64,000 nucleotides of DNA from Gellertiella hungarica. GTDB taxonomy: Bacteria > Pseudomonadota > Alphaproteobacteria > Rhizobiales > Rhizobiaceae. This document shows positions 33,449-42,473 of this stretch, in pieces. The notes under the pieces are model-generated. The model was not told the DNA's origin. It did not search any database and saw only the letters and a program-made list of their open reading frames with translations. Both the position numbers and the translations under genes were made by a program. Within the stretch, counting starts at the first letter, position 1. The number at the start of each line of letters is the position of its first letter. Where the stretch lies: assembly GCF_014197145.1 (NCBI RefSeq), contig NZ_JACIEZ010000003.1, positions 459,300 to 523,299 on the forward strand, given 5' to 3'.

Positions 33449-34798
33449 ATGAACGCAACCTTTCAGACCTATACCAGAGGGCCGGGCTTCAACCGGCCCC
33501 GGTTGAAGATTGCGATCATCGGGTCGGGGATCTCGGGCGCTTCGGCAGCCTGGGCTCTCCATCCGCATCACGATGTCATTCTGTATGAAAAGAGCAGCCG
33601 GCCGGGGGGCCATACGGCGACAGCGGACATCGATTACAACGGCAAGGCCATCTCGGTGGATACGGGGTTCATCGTCTATAACGAGGCCACCTATCCCAAT
33701 CTCGCCGCCCTCTTCGCGGAGCTGGAGGTGGACACCCATGCCAGCGACATGAGCTTTGCCCTTTCGCTGGACCACGGGCGCCTCGAATGGGCGGGCGACG
33801 GCCTGTCGACGCTCTTTGCGCAGAAGCGCAATCTTTTTCGCCCGTCTTTCCTGCTGATGATCCGCGAGATCCTGCGCTTCAACCGCCAGTGCCTCGCCGA
33901 CCGCGCGGCGGGCCATCTCAGCCGGCTGTCGATCGGAGATTACCTGAACTGGCGCGGTTTCTCGCCCGGCTTTACCAACAATTACCTCGTGCCGATGGCG
34001 GCGGCGATCTGGTCCAGTCCGGCGGCGCGCCTTCTCGATTTCCCCGCCGAACAGTTCGTCAATTTCTTCGACAACCACCGGCTCATCTACCTCAAGCCGC
34101 ACCAGTGGCGGACGGTGTCCGGCGGCAGCAGGAACTACCTGGCAAAGCTTCTCGCGCCGCTCGGCCCGCGTCTCAGGCTGGATTGCGGGATAGCCGAGGT
34201 GCGCCGGGTGGGCGGTCAGGTCGCGGTGCGCGACGTCACCGGCACGGAAACCCTGTTCGACAAGGTGATCTTCGCAAGCCACAGCGACCAGACGCTGGCC
34301 ATGCTGAAGGATGCCAATGCCGAAGAGCGGCGCCTGCTTTCGGCCATCCCCTACCAGCCGAACCATGTCGTCCTGCACCGGGACGAGAGCCTGATGCCGA
34401 CCCGGCGCAAGGTGTGGGCATCCTGGAACTATCTGCGCTCCAGCAGGAGCGACTCGAAGGCCGCCACGGTCACCTACTGGATGAACCGGCTGCAGGGCAT
34501 CGACAACCGTTACCCGCTGTTCGTCACCCTCAACCCAGACCGGGAGATCGACCGGTCGAAGATCTTCGCGGAATATGTCTACGAGCATCCGCTCTTCGAT
34601 GCCCGGGCGATGGCGGCCCAGGCGGAGCTTCCCGGCATTCAGGGGAAGAACAACTGCTACTTCACCGGCGCATGGACCGCCTACGGCTTCCATGAGGACG
34701 GTCTTCGCTCCGGCCTGATGGCGGCTGCGGATCTGGGAGCGCATGTTCCGTGGATGACGCCCGCGCGTCCGCAAAACCCTGTTCAGGTGGCGGCATGA
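33449..34798 (+). CDS. FAD-dependent oxidoreductase (COG2907 type)
   Basis: This 449-residue flavoprotein has an N-terminal dinucleotide-binding motif (KIAIIGSGISGASAAWAL) followed by YEKSSRPGGHTATADI, as in amine-oxidase/phytoene-desaturase-like proteins. A C-terminal FAD-binding turn reads YFTGAWTAYGFHEDGLRSGLMAA. Homologues sit next to DUF1365 and cyclopropane-synthase-like genes in many proteobacteria and are implicated in modifying membrane fatty acids. ATG 33449 has CAGGGGG seven bases upstream. Its stop overlaps the next gene's start (ATGA), so the pair is translationally coupled. The exact substrate is unknown. Confidence 0.88.
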   Translation: MNATFQTYTRGPGFNRPRLKIAIIGSGISGASAAWALHPHHDVILYEKSSRPGGHTATADIDYNGKAISVDTGFIVYNEATYPNLAALFAELEVDTHASDMSFALSLDHGRLEWAGDGLSTLFAQKRNLFRPSFLLMIREILRFNRQCLADRAAGHLSRLSIGDYLNWRGFSPGFTNNYLVPMAAAIWSSPAARLLDFPAEQFVNFFDNHRLIYLKPHQWRTVSGGSRNYLAKLLAPLGPRLRLDCGIAEVRRVGGQVAVRDVTGTETLFDKVIFASHSDQTLAMLKDANAEERRLLSAIPYQPNHVVLHRDESLMPTRRKVWASWNYLRSSRSDSKAATVTYWMNRLQGIDNRYPLFVTLNPDREIDRSKIFAEYVYEHPLFDARAMAAQAELPGIQGKNNCYFTGAWTAYGFHEDGLRSGLMAAADLGAHVPWMTPARPQNPVQVAA

Positions 34799-35721
34799 CC
34801 GCCCTGCCCGACAAAGGCATAAGGCTCTCACGGAACGGCCCGGCGCCGTCCGTGGCGGCCTGCATCTACGAAGGGCAGGTCATGCACCAGCGGCTGAAGC
34901 CCTTCGGCCATCGCTTCAACTACCGCGTCTTCTCCCTGATGATCGATCTCGACCGCCTGGAGGAGGCCGACGGGCTCGCAAGGGGCTTCTCGGTCAACCG
35001 GTTCAACTGGGTGGCCTTCCACGAGCGCGACCATCTGGACGAGGGCGAGACAGACCTTGCCCGGACGGCGCGCCGGCGCTTTCGCGAAGGGGGCGTCACC
35101 GAGCCCCTCGCCCGTATCCTGCTGGTTTCCTATCCGCGGGTGCTGGGCAAGGTGTTCAATCCGCTGGCGGTCTATTACGGCTACGATGCGGAGGGCGAGC
35201 TGCGTGGCATGACCTACGAGGTGCGCAACACCTTTGGCGGGCTGCACCGCTATGTCTGCCCCGTTGTGCCCGGCGCGATGAGCGAGGCGGGGCTTCGCCA
35301 GCAGGCCGACAAGATCTTCCGCGTGTCGCCCTTCGTCGAGATGAACATGCGCTACCACTTCCGGATGCTGCCGCCCGGCGAGGAGGTGCGCTGGCGGATT
35401 CTCGAAACCGATCCGGAAGGCCCGCTGCTCTCGGCCACTTTTGCCGGCAGCCGGCGCCCTCTCGATGCCGCTACCCTGTTGCGCGTTCTCGCCCGTGTTC
35501 CGCTGCTTCCCATAACAGTTTTGGGCGGAATCCACTGGGAAGCCCTCAAGATCTGGCTCAAGGGCGCCAAATTCATACCTGAATCAAAAAAAGTCACCAA
35601 TGCCACCGATTCGTCACAATTGCCGTCCGCCAATTTCCATCCTAGACTGGAACCGGATGCGGCAGGTTCCCGTTCGACATCTGGCGATGGGCACGGGTTG
35701 CGGCTGCAGCTCAAGCGATGA
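34795..35721 (+). CDS. DUF1365 family protein
   Basis: This 308-residue protein is of the DUF1365 family, which has no established biochemical activity but is regularly found between a COG2907 flavoprotein and a Cfa-family methyltransferase. Family features are the start (ACIYEGQVMHQRLKPFGHRFNYRVFSLMIDLDRL), PRVLGKVFNPLAVYYGYDAEGELRGMTYEVRNTFGGLHRY, and KIFRVSPFVEMNMRYHFRMLPPGEEVRWRI. There is no clear membrane span. Start 34795 overlaps the previous stop. The C-terminal 40 residues are low-complexity. The next gene starts 18 bp downstream. Confidence 0.88.
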   Translation: MTALPDKGIRLSRNGPAPSVAACIYEGQVMHQRLKPFGHRFNYRVFSLMIDLDRLEEADGLARGFSVNRFNWVAFHERDHLDEGETDLARTARRRFREGGVTEPLARILLVSYPRVLGKVFNPLAVYYGYDAEGELRGMTYEVRNTFGGLHRYVCPVVPGAMSEAGLRQQADKIFRVSPFVEMNMRYHFRMLPPGEEVRWRILETDPEGPLLSATFAGSRRPLDAATLLRVLARVPLLPITVLGGIHWEALKIWLKGAKFIPESKKVTNATDSSQLPSANFHPRLEPDAAGSRSTSGDGHGLRLQLKR

Positions 35722-35739
35722 TTGCTGGAGATAGGTTCT

Positions 35740-36999
35740 ATGTCGAACTCGCATGTTTTGAATGGGTCGGCTGGCAAGGCCGTCGAGCATGTTTCGGTCG
35801 AAAATATTTCGCGCATATTGAAGGGCCTTCCGGCGAAGGCCCAGATGGTCCTGAAAAGCCTCGTCCAGATGGACAAGGGCACCCTGCAGCTCACCATACC
35901 CGACGGACGGACGCTGGCCATCAAGGGCCGAGAGCCGGGCCCGGCGGCATCGGTCACGCTTCACAACTGGAACCTGCCGCAGCGGGCCATCACGGGCGGG
36001 ACCATCGCGGTGGCCGAGAGCTACATGGACGGAGACTGGGACAGCCCCGATGTCGGCGCCTTCCTCGAGCTCTTTTTGGCCAACCGGCATATCGGTGACC
36101 GGTTCTCCAATGGCGCCCGCGGTCTTTTCCGGCTGATCGAGCGGTTCCGCCACTGGCTGAACCGCAACACCAAGGAAGGCTCGAAGCGCAACATCTCCGC
36201 CCACTACGATCTCGGAAACGCCTTCTACCGGGAGTGGCTCGACAGCACGATGACCTACTCGTCGGCGCTCTACGAGGAGGGCGTCACGGATCTCGCGACC
36301 GCACAGACGGCGAAATACCGCGCCCTCGCCCGCGCCGCCGGCATCGGTCCCGGTGACCACGTGCTGGAAATCGGATGCGGCTGGGGCGGCTTCGCCGAGT
36401 TCGCCGCGCGGGAGATCGGCTGCCGGGTGACCGGGTTGACGATCAGCCGGGAGCAACTTGCCTTTGCCCGCGAGCGCATCGCCAAGGCGGGGCTGGAGGA
36501 CAAGGTTACCTTCAAGTTCCAGGATTACCGCGACGAGCGGGAGCAGTATGACCGGATCATTTCCATCGAGATGTTCGAGGCGGTGGGCGAGCAATACTGG
36601 CCGGTCTATTTCGACAAGCTCAGCCAGTGCCTGAAGCCCGGGGGCCGTGCGGGGCTTCAGATCATCACGATCAAGCCGGAATCCTACAGGGAATACCGCT
36701 CCAATCCCGATTTCATCCAGAAATACGTCTTCCCTGGCGGCATGCTGCCGACGGAAGAGCATCTGACGGAACTGGCAGCCGCTGTGGGCTTGCGTGAAAC
36801 CGGCAACTTCGGCTTCGGTCAGGATTATGCGCGGACGCTGGCCGAATGGCGGGTTCGCTTCTGGGCCGTGTGGGAGAAGGTCAAGCCGCTCGGCTTCGAC
36901 GAGCGCTTCAAGCGGCTCTGGGAATTCTACTTCTACTATTGCGAGGCAGGCTTCCGCGACGGAAACATCGACGTTCGCCAGATCGTGCTCCAGAAATAG
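35740..36999 (+). CDS. cfa: Cyclopropane-fatty-acyl-phospholipid synthase family methyltransferase
   Basis: This SAM-dependent enzyme methylates unsaturated phospholipid acyl chains. The 419-residue protein has the small N-terminal domain (about 1-110), YDLGNAFYREWLDSTMTYSSALY, the SAM motif VLEIGCGWGGFAEFAAREIG, QDYRDEREQYDRIISIEMFEAVGEQYWPVYF, and the C-terminal FPGGMLPTEEHL and RLWEFYFYYCEAGFRDGNIDVRQIVLQK. ATG 35740 follows GGAGATAGG. In gene order it is the third of FAD oxidoreductase-DUF1365-Cfa. In such clusters the Cfa-like enzyme may make methylated or furan fatty acids rather than plain cyclopropanes, so the specific product is open. Confidence 0.9.
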   Translation: MSNSHVLNGSAGKAVEHVSVENISRILKGLPAKAQMVLKSLVQMDKGTLQLTIPDGRTLAIKGREPGPAASVTLHNWNLPQRAITGGTIAVAESYMDGDWDSPDVGAFLELFLANRHIGDRFSNGARGLFRLIERFRHWLNRNTKEGSKRNISAHYDLGNAFYREWLDSTMTYSSALYEEGVTDLATAQTAKYRALARAAGIGPGDHVLEIGCGWGGFAEFAAREIGCRVTGLTISREQLAFARERIAKAGLEDKVTFKFQDYRDEREQYDRIISIEMFEAVGEQYWPVYFDKLSQCLKPGGRAGLQIITIKPESYREYRSNPDFIQKYVFPGGMLPTEEHLTELAAAVGLRETGNFGFGQDYARTLAEWRVRFWAVWEKVKPLGFDERFKRLWEFYFYYCEAGFRDGNIDVRQIVLQK

Positions 37000-37023
37000 G
37001 AGCATCCGCTCCCCGATAACGAG

Positions 37024-37046
37024 ACGGCCGCGCATCGAGCGGCCGT
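37024..37046. terminator. Bidirectional terminator between cfa and the SDR gene
   Basis: ACGGCCGC-GCATCGA-GCGGCCGT is followed on the plus strand by TTTGCTTTG. It lies between the convergent stops at 36999 and 37060. Confidence 0.75.
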
Positions 37047-37059
37047 TTTGCTTTGCGCG

Positions 37060-37848
37060 TCACCAGCGGGTGACACGCCGGACGATCGGGAAATAGAGGC
37101 TGTAGGGCAGGAATTTCAGCAATTTCAGCGGCCAGGTGAAACGCTTCGGGAAGGTGATCTCGAAACTGTCCGAGCGAAGCCCCTCATGGATGGCCTCCGC
37201 CGCCGCTCCGGCGGTTTGCAGGGCCGGCATGTGGAACTTGTTCTTTGCCGTCGCGGCCGTCTCCACGAAGCCGGGATTGATCACCTGCAGCTTTATGTTC
37301 ATCCGGTCGAGGTCGAATTTCAGGCTCTCCGCCATGTTGATGAGCGCGGCCTTCGTCGCACCATAGGCCGCGGATGTGGGCAGGCCGCCGTAACCGGTGA
37401 CGGAGGAAACGATGGCGATCTGCCCCCTGCCCCTCGTCTTCATCGCCGAGATCGCGGGCACCAGGCAATTGACCACACCCGTCAGATTGACCGCGAAGGT
37501 GCGCTCGAAGTCCCGGAGATGCAGGTCATGTCCCCGCACGGGGACATAGATGCCGGCATTGAGCACGCAGAGCGACAGCGGCCCGTGATCGTATTCGATG
37601 GACGCAAGCACCCGGGTCATGTCGTCCGCAGACGTCACGTCGCCCTCCAGCACGATGATGCTGCCCGTAGCGCCCGCTGCCTCCCGCTGGAGATCGTAGA
37701 GCGCATCGTGGGAGCGGGCCGTGACCGCGACGCGATATCCGGACCCGGCAAGCCTCAAGGCCAGCGCCCTGCCGATGCCGGAGCTCGCTCCGGTGATCCA
37801 GACGATCCCCTCTTCGGGGGACATCATCCCTTTCTTCATGCGCGGCAT
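37060..37848 (-). CDS. Short-chain dehydrogenase/reductase
   Basis: This 262-residue classical SDR has the cofactor motif TGASSGIGRAL, NAG (CVLNAGIYVP), catalytic Ser (IVSSVTGYGG) and YxxxK (AAYGATKAALINMAESL), then VINPGFVETAAT. The C-terminus is hydrophobic and basic (PKRFTWPLKLLKFLPYSLYFPIVRRVTRW), as in membrane-associated SDRs. It converges on cfa. SDRs of this kind recur in the photolyase/FAD/DUF1365/Cfa clusters, so a lipid-linked substrate is plausible. Start 37848 has AAGGA four bases upstream; 37839 is an alternative. Confidence 0.88.
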   Translation of the reverse strand: MPRMKKGMMSPEEGIVWITGASSGIGRALALRLAGSGYRVAVTARSHDALYDLQREAAGATGSIIVLEGDVTSADDMTRVLASIEYDHGPLSLCVLNAGIYVPVRGHDLHLRDFERTFAVNLTGVVNCLVPAISAMKTRGRGQIAIVSSVTGYGGLPTSAAYGATKAALINMAESLKFDLDRMNIKLQVINPGFVETAATAKNKFHMPALQTAGAAAEAIHEGLRSDSFEITFPKRFTWPLKLLKFLPYSLYFPIVRRVTRW

Positions 37849-38078
37849 CCTTTCCTTGCAGAGCGCCAGCAACGCCCACCATTCCCCGCCAAGGCGGAGA
37901 TTTGAGGGCGATGAAGCGGAGTTTTCGCGCCCATTGACGCAGGCTACGGATGGAAAGTTGCTGAAACTGCTCAAATTTTGTTCCTTCCCCTGCCGACTTG
38001 GAAGATATTTTCTTGTCTTGCCGAGCTTGTGGTCGGAAAAGTCACTTCCTATTCTGAGACCAACCAAAGAGAGATTCC

Positions 38079-39116
38079 ATGTCCGTCCGTCAGTCTGTCC
38101 TGGATGCCATCGGCAACACGCCCCTGATCCACCTGAAGGGTCCTTCGGAGGCAACCGGCTGCACGATTCTCGGCAAGGCGGAGTTTCTCAATCCCGGTCA
38201 GTCGGTGAAGGATCGCGCGGCTCTTTCCATCATCCGTCATGCGGAGAAGAGCGGCGCCCTGAAGCCCGGCGGCGTCATCGTGGAAGGCACGGCGGGCAAT
38301 ACCGGCATCGGCCTTGCGCTGGTTGCCAATGCCCTCGGCTATCGCACCGTCATCGTGATTCCGGAAACGCAGAGCCAGGAAAAGAAGGACGCGCTGCGCC
38401 TTCTCGGCGCGGAGCTGGTGGAAGTGCCGGCAGCCCCTTACAAGAATCCCAACAATTACGTGCGCCTGTCGGGCCGCCTCGCCGCGGAGCTGGCGGCCAG
38501 GGAACCCAATGGCGCCATCTGGGCAAACCAGTTCGACAACGTCGCCAACCGGGAAGCCCATATCGAGACGACGGCACCGGAAATCTGGCGCGATACGGAT
38601 GGCAAGGTGGACGGTTTCATCTGCGCCGTGGGTTCGGGTGGCACGCTTGCGGGCGTTGCGGCCGGGCTTCGCGCCCGCAATCCCGACATCAAGATCGGCC
38701 TTGCCGATCCTGAAGGCGCGGCGCTTTTCGAATATTACACGAACGGCGAGCTGAAATCGTCCGGCGGGTCCATCACCGAGGGCATCGGCCAGGGCCGCAT
38801 CACCGCCAATCTCGAAGGCTTCCGCCCGGACTATGCCTACCAGATCCCGGACAGCGAGGCGCTGCCGATCGTCTTCGATCTGGTGCAGAAGGAAGGCCTC
38901 TGCCTCGGCGGCTCCTCCGGCATCAACATCGCCGGCGCCATGCGCCTCGCGCGCGATCTTGGCCCGGGCCACACGATCGTGACCATCCTGTGCGATTACG
39001 GCAATCGCTATCAGTCCAAGCTTTTCAACCCGGACTTCCTCCAGTCGAAGAACCTGCCGGTTCCCGGCTGGCTGACGGAAAAGCCGGGCATTACCCCGCC
39101 CTTCGAACCCGTCTGA
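38079..39116 (+). CDS. cysK: Cysteine synthase A
   Basis: This PLP enzyme makes cysteine from O-acetylserine and sulfide. The 345-residue protein has IGNTPLIHLKGPSEATGC, the PLP lysine at 44 (NPGQSVKDRAA), EGTAGNTGIGLA (phosphate and substrate loop), ICAVGSGGTLAGVAAGL and LCLGGSSGINIAGA. The length is slightly above the usual 310-320 residues, with an insert in the C-terminal half, as in rhizobial 'cysteine synthase A' proteins. It is divergent from the SDR gene and followed 14 bp later by alaX. Confidence 0.92.
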   Translation: MSVRQSVLDAIGNTPLIHLKGPSEATGCTILGKAEFLNPGQSVKDRAALSIIRHAEKSGALKPGGVIVEGTAGNTGIGLALVANALGYRTVIVIPETQSQEKKDALRLLGAELVEVPAAPYKNPNNYVRLSGRLAAELAAREPNGAIWANQFDNVANREAHIETTAPEIWRDTDGKVDGFICAVGSGGTLAGVAAGLRARNPDIKIGLADPEGAALFEYYTNGELKSSGGSITEGIGQGRITANLEGFRPDYAYQIPDSEALPIVFDLVQKEGLCLGGSSGINIAGAMRLARDLGPGHTIVTILCDYGNRYQSKLFNPDFLQSKNLPVPGWLTEKPGITPPFEPV

Positions 39117-39130
39117 GATATCGATCCTCC

Positions 39131-39862
39131 ATGAGCACGCACGCCCTCTATCGTGAAGACTTCTATCTTTCCACAGCAGAGGGCGTCGTGACCGCACTGC
39201 ACGACGACGGCAGCATCGAGCTCGACCAGACCTGTTTCTACGCCGCATCCGGCGGTCAGCCGGGCGATACCGGCTTCCTGGAACGCGCGGACGGTTCGAA
39301 GATCAGGCTCGGCGAAACCCATCATGGAGCCACCAAGGACATTATCCTGCACAAGCCGCTGGAGGGCGAGGCGCGCCCGGAGATCGGCGAGAAACTCACC
39401 CTTCACATCGACTGGGCGCGCCGCTACCGGCTTATGCGGATGCACACCGCCTGCCACCTGCTTTCCGTGGTGCTGCCCTACCCGATCACGGGAGCGGCCG
39501 TCGGCGAGGAGGAATCGCGCGTCGACTTCGATCTGCCGGAGCAGGTGGAGAAGGAGGACGTGACGGCGCGTCTCATGGCGCTGGTCAACCAGAACCACCC
39601 CGTCTACGTGCAGTGGATCACCGATGAGGAGCTGCAGGCCAATCCGGGCATCGTGAAGTCCAAGAATGTCCGCCCGCCCATGGGTCTCGGTCGGGTAAGC
39701 CTCGTGGCAATCGGTGAAAATGCATCGGTGGACAGCCAGCCGTGCGGTGGTACACATGTATCGGAAACGCAGGAAGTGGGTATGATCCACATTTCCAGGA
39801 TCGAGAAGAAGGGCAAGGAGAACCGCCGCCTGAGAATTCGCTTCGGCGAGGCAAGCGCCTGA
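39131..39862 (+). CDS. Alanyl-tRNA editing protein AlaX
   Basis: This free-standing editing domain hydrolyses mischarged Ser- or Gly-tRNA-Ala. The 243-residue protein resembles the AlaRS editing domain: DQTCFYAASGGQPGDTGFL, the first zinc pair HxxxH (RMHTACHLLSVVLP) and the second zinc motif CGGTH (SQPCGGTHVSETQEVG). ATG 39131 gives the normal start. It is 14 bp after cysK and 27 bp before the sulfurtransferase gene, so the three genes are probably co-transcribed. Confidence 0.9.
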   Translation: MSTHALYREDFYLSTAEGVVTALHDDGSIELDQTCFYAASGGQPGDTGFLERADGSKIRLGETHHGATKDIILHKPLEGEARPEIGEKLTLHIDWARRYRLMRMHTACHLLSVVLPYPITGAAVGEEESRVDFDLPEQVEKEDVTARLMALVNQNHPVYVQWITDEELQANPGIVKSKNVRPPMGLGRVSLVAIGENASVDSQPCGGTHVSETQEVGMIHISRIEKKGKENRRLRIRFGEASA

Positions 39863-39889
39863 ACTTCGATCCGCCACCCGTGCAAGGAC

Positions 39890-40750
39890 ATGACCGACAT
39901 GAGCGAGAAAAGCCGCTACACCGTGACCCCGGACTGGGTCGAGAAGCAACTCGGCGCGCCCGAATTCCGCATCGTCGATGCTTCCTGGTATTTACCGGCC
40001 CAGGGGCGCAATGGCGCGCTGGAATATAGCGAGGGGCATATCCCCGGGGCGATCTTCTTCGATCAGGATGCCATTGCCGATCACTCCACCGGTCTGCCGC
40101 ACACCATCCCCTCCCCGGAGGCCTTTGCCGAAGCCGTCGGCAAACTCGGCATCCGCGAAACGGATACAATCGTGGTCTATGACGGTCCGGGCTTCGTCAC
40201 CGCTCCGCGCGTGTGGTGGCTGTTCCGTGTGATGGGCGCAGAGCGGGTCTTTGTGATGGACGGCGGCATCGACGGCTGGAAGAAGGAGGGCCGGCCGCTG
40301 GAAACAGACCTGCCGGAACCTGCGCCGGTCATCTTCACGCCCCGTTTCGCCGCGGAGCGCGTGACCTTCATCGCGGGCATGCGCGGAATCGTGGCCGAAG
40401 GCAAGGTGCAGATCGCCGATGCCCGCAGCCCCGGACGCTTCACGGGCAAGGACCCCGAGCCGCGCGCCGGGCTGCGCGGCGGCCACATGCCGGGCGCGCG
40501 CAACGTGCCCGTCCTGACCCTTTCGGAAAACGGCCGCCTCAAGGATCTCCCGGCGCTTCGCCAGCTGTTTGCGGACGCCGGCATCGATCTTGCCCGTCCC
40601 GTCGTGACCACCTGCGGATCGGGCGTGACGGCTGCGGCGATCACCTTCGCCCTTCAGTCGCTCGGCCATGAGGAGAACACGCTTTTCGACGGCTCCTGGT
40701 CCGAATGGGGATCCTTGCCCGACACGCCCGTCGCTTCGGGCGAGGCGTGA
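39890..40750 (+). CDS. sseA: 3-mercaptopyruvate sulfurtransferase
   Basis: This two-domain rhodanese transfers sulfur from 3-mercaptopyruvate to thiols or cyanide. The 286-residue protein has an N-terminal domain (EFRIVDASWYLPAQGRN ... GHIPGAIFFDQDAIAD) and a C-terminal domain with the catalytic Cys242 in CGSGVTAA, the loop that distinguishes mercaptopyruvate sulfurtransferases from thiosulfate rhodaneses (CRxGxT). An in-frame ATG at 39899 is a possible alternative start. Its link with cysK suggests a role in cysteine and sulfur metabolism. Confidence 0.92.
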   Translation: MTDMSEKSRYTVTPDWVEKQLGAPEFRIVDASWYLPAQGRNGALEYSEGHIPGAIFFDQDAIADHSTGLPHTIPSPEAFAEAVGKLGIRETDTIVVYDGPGFVTAPRVWWLFRVMGAERVFVMDGGIDGWKKEGRPLETDLPEPAPVIFTPRFAAERVTFIAGMRGIVAEGKVQIADARSPGRFTGKDPEPRAGLRGGHMPGARNVPVLTLSENGRLKDLPALRQLFADAGIDLARPVVTTCGSGVTAAAITFALQSLGHEENTLFDGSWSEWGSLPDTPVASGEA

Positions 40751-40758
40751 GGCCGGCG

Positions 40759-41349
40759 ATGAGCGAGCAAAGCGAAGAAGAAGTTCCGGCCGAAAAGGTC
40801 CAGGTGACGGAGCTTGAGATGACGTCGGCTCCGAAGGTTTTCCTTCCGGTGCCGGTCAACCTGCAGACTGCCCTCATCCGGGCCGTCAAGATCCCGCTGC
40901 CCTATTACCGCTATCTCTACAGCCAGGTCGGTCACCGCTGGATGTGGGTGGATCGCCTGAGAATGCCCGACGAGGAACTGGAGGCCATCCTCCACGACGA
41001 GCGCACCAATGTGACAGTGCTTTACGTGCAGGGCGCTCCGGCCGGCTTCTTCGAGCTGTTTCGGGTGGATGACGAGGTTGTGGAGCTGAGCTATTTCGGG
41101 CTGATGAACCATGCGCTCGGCATGGGGATCGGCAAGTGGTTCCTGCTGCAGGCACTCTATGCTGCGTGGATGTCCAATCCGCTGCGCGTCAAGGTGAGCA
41201 CCAACAGCAAGGACCACCCGCGAGCCCTTCAGCTCTATCAGCGCTTCGGATTTTCCCCGACCGGTACGCATGAGGCGGAGGTCCGGCCCCTCGATGACGA
41301 GGAGATCCTCCGCTTTGCGCGCCGCGACCTGTCCGTGACGGATCGATAG
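40759..41349 (+). CDS. GNAT family N-acetyltransferase
   Basis: This 196-residue GCN5-type acetyltransferase carries the acetyl-CoA loop region (YFGLMNHALGMGIGKWFLLQAL), followed by the motif B-like VSTNSKDHPRALQLYQRFGFSPTGTHEAEV. The N-terminal 35 residues are acidic and probably flexible. ATG 40759 has GAGG six bases upstream. It follows sseA by 8 bp, so it is likely the last gene of the cysK operon. The substrate is unknown. Confidence 0.88.
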   Translation: MSEQSEEEVPAEKVQVTELEMTSAPKVFLPVPVNLQTALIRAVKIPLPYYRYLYSQVGHRWMWVDRLRMPDEELEAILHDERTNVTVLYVQGAPAGFFELFRVDDEVVELSYFGLMNHALGMGIGKWFLLQALYAAWMSNPLRVKVSTNSKDHPRALQLYQRFGFSPTGTHEAEVRPLDDEEILRFARRDLSVTDR

Positions 41350-41367
41350 CGGCGCGCCGCCTTCGTC

Positions 41368-42288
41368 TCACTGGCTGCTGACGGAGGCGCCCTTCTGCTG
41401 GTCGTCGGTGCTCTGCTCGTCTTCGCTGCCCTGCTGGTCGCTGCTGCTCTGCTGGTCGTCGCCGTTCTCACGGTTTTCCACCAGCCACTTGCTGATCAGC
41501 TGGTCATGATAGGAAGCGAGCTCGTAGCAGTAGACGAGCTTGCGCTCCGAGGGCACCCAGAAGGCGTTCGGCTGTCCGCAGGTCGTCGCGACGAACTGGA
41601 TTCCGTCATTCAGCTTGTAGAGGCCGGCAAAGGACTCGGAGATGGTCTCCAGCAGTTTGGCGTCCTTCATCATCTGCGCGTAGGGCTGAAGCTCTTCGGC
41701 CGGCTCCTCGTAGGTCACCTTGATCGTGTTCTTGCCCCCATCCGGCATGGCATGCGGCGTGAGCAGGCCAGACCAGCTTGAGAGCGTCTTTTCGTATTCG
41801 TACTTGCACTCCTCCCGGCGCTCCTGAGGAAAGTCGAGGGAATCGGCAAATTCCTTGAAGCCGTCGGCATCCTGCCCCACCATGAGGCAGACCATCTGAT
41901 AGGCGCGCTGCTTGTCGAGCGCGTGGGCATCCCAGAAGGCCTGTTCGCCGCCTGCCTTCTCCCGCTCCTGATCGGACAGGAACCAGCCATCGGCGGAATC
42001 GGTGATGGCGGTGTCGAGGGTCTCGTCCCGCGCCTCGAGCAGAAGGATCGTGGACAGGGCGTCGACCGCATCCTCTTCCCGTCCGAGCACCGGCAGCTGC
42101 AGCTCCGAAATGAACATGTGGCCCACTTCATGGAGAAGCACGAAAATCGCATTTCCGTAGATGAACTGGACCGCTTCCTTCACCTCGTCTTCGGTGAGGC
42201 TGTTCGGGTCCTCTGCCCGCGCGGTTCCCCCCAGTGCCGAAACCATCAGCGTTGCCGCAAGCAGTGCCTGCGTCAGTGTCTTGCGCAT
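41368..42288 (-). CDS. DUF4344 putative metallopeptidase, copy 1
   Basis: This exported protein of 306 residues has a signal peptide ([17 protein letters not shown]) and a zinc-protease motif HEVGH at residues 53-57, followed by [27 protein letters not shown]. This is the DUF4344 pattern (putative metallopeptidase). Cysteines near 138, 161, 242 and 259 are shared with the second copy at 43562-44422. The C-terminal 40 residues are Ser/Gln/Asp-rich ([16 protein letters not shown]). No activity is established for the family. Confidence 0.85.
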   Translation of the reverse strand: MRKTLTQALLAATLMVSALGGTARAEDPNSLTEDEVKEAVQFIYGNAIFVLLHEVGHMFISELQLPVLGREEDAVDALSTILLLEARDETLDTAITDSADGWFLSDQEREKAGGEQAFWDAHALDKQRAYQMVCLMVGQDADGFKEFADSLDFPQERREECKYEYEKTLSSWSGLLTPHAMPDGGKNTIKVTYEEPAEELQPYAQMMKDAKLLETISESFAGLYKLNDGIQFVATTCGQPNAFWVPSERKLVYCYELASYHDQLISKWLVENRENGDDQQSSSDQQGSEDEQSTDDQQKGASVSSQ

Positions 42289-42473
42289 ATCCGTCCCCCG
42301 ATATCGATCGCATGTTTTTCCCGCATGATATCACGCTCAGCGGGATATGCGCACAAGGTTCTTTTTTGGGTGGAAAACAACGCCTCGCTTGCCAAATGCC
42401 AAAAAATCGCAACGCCTGGCGGGGGCAAGCTGATATATCTGTTGGCCACTGGAATTCGGGAACGAGGAAAATC

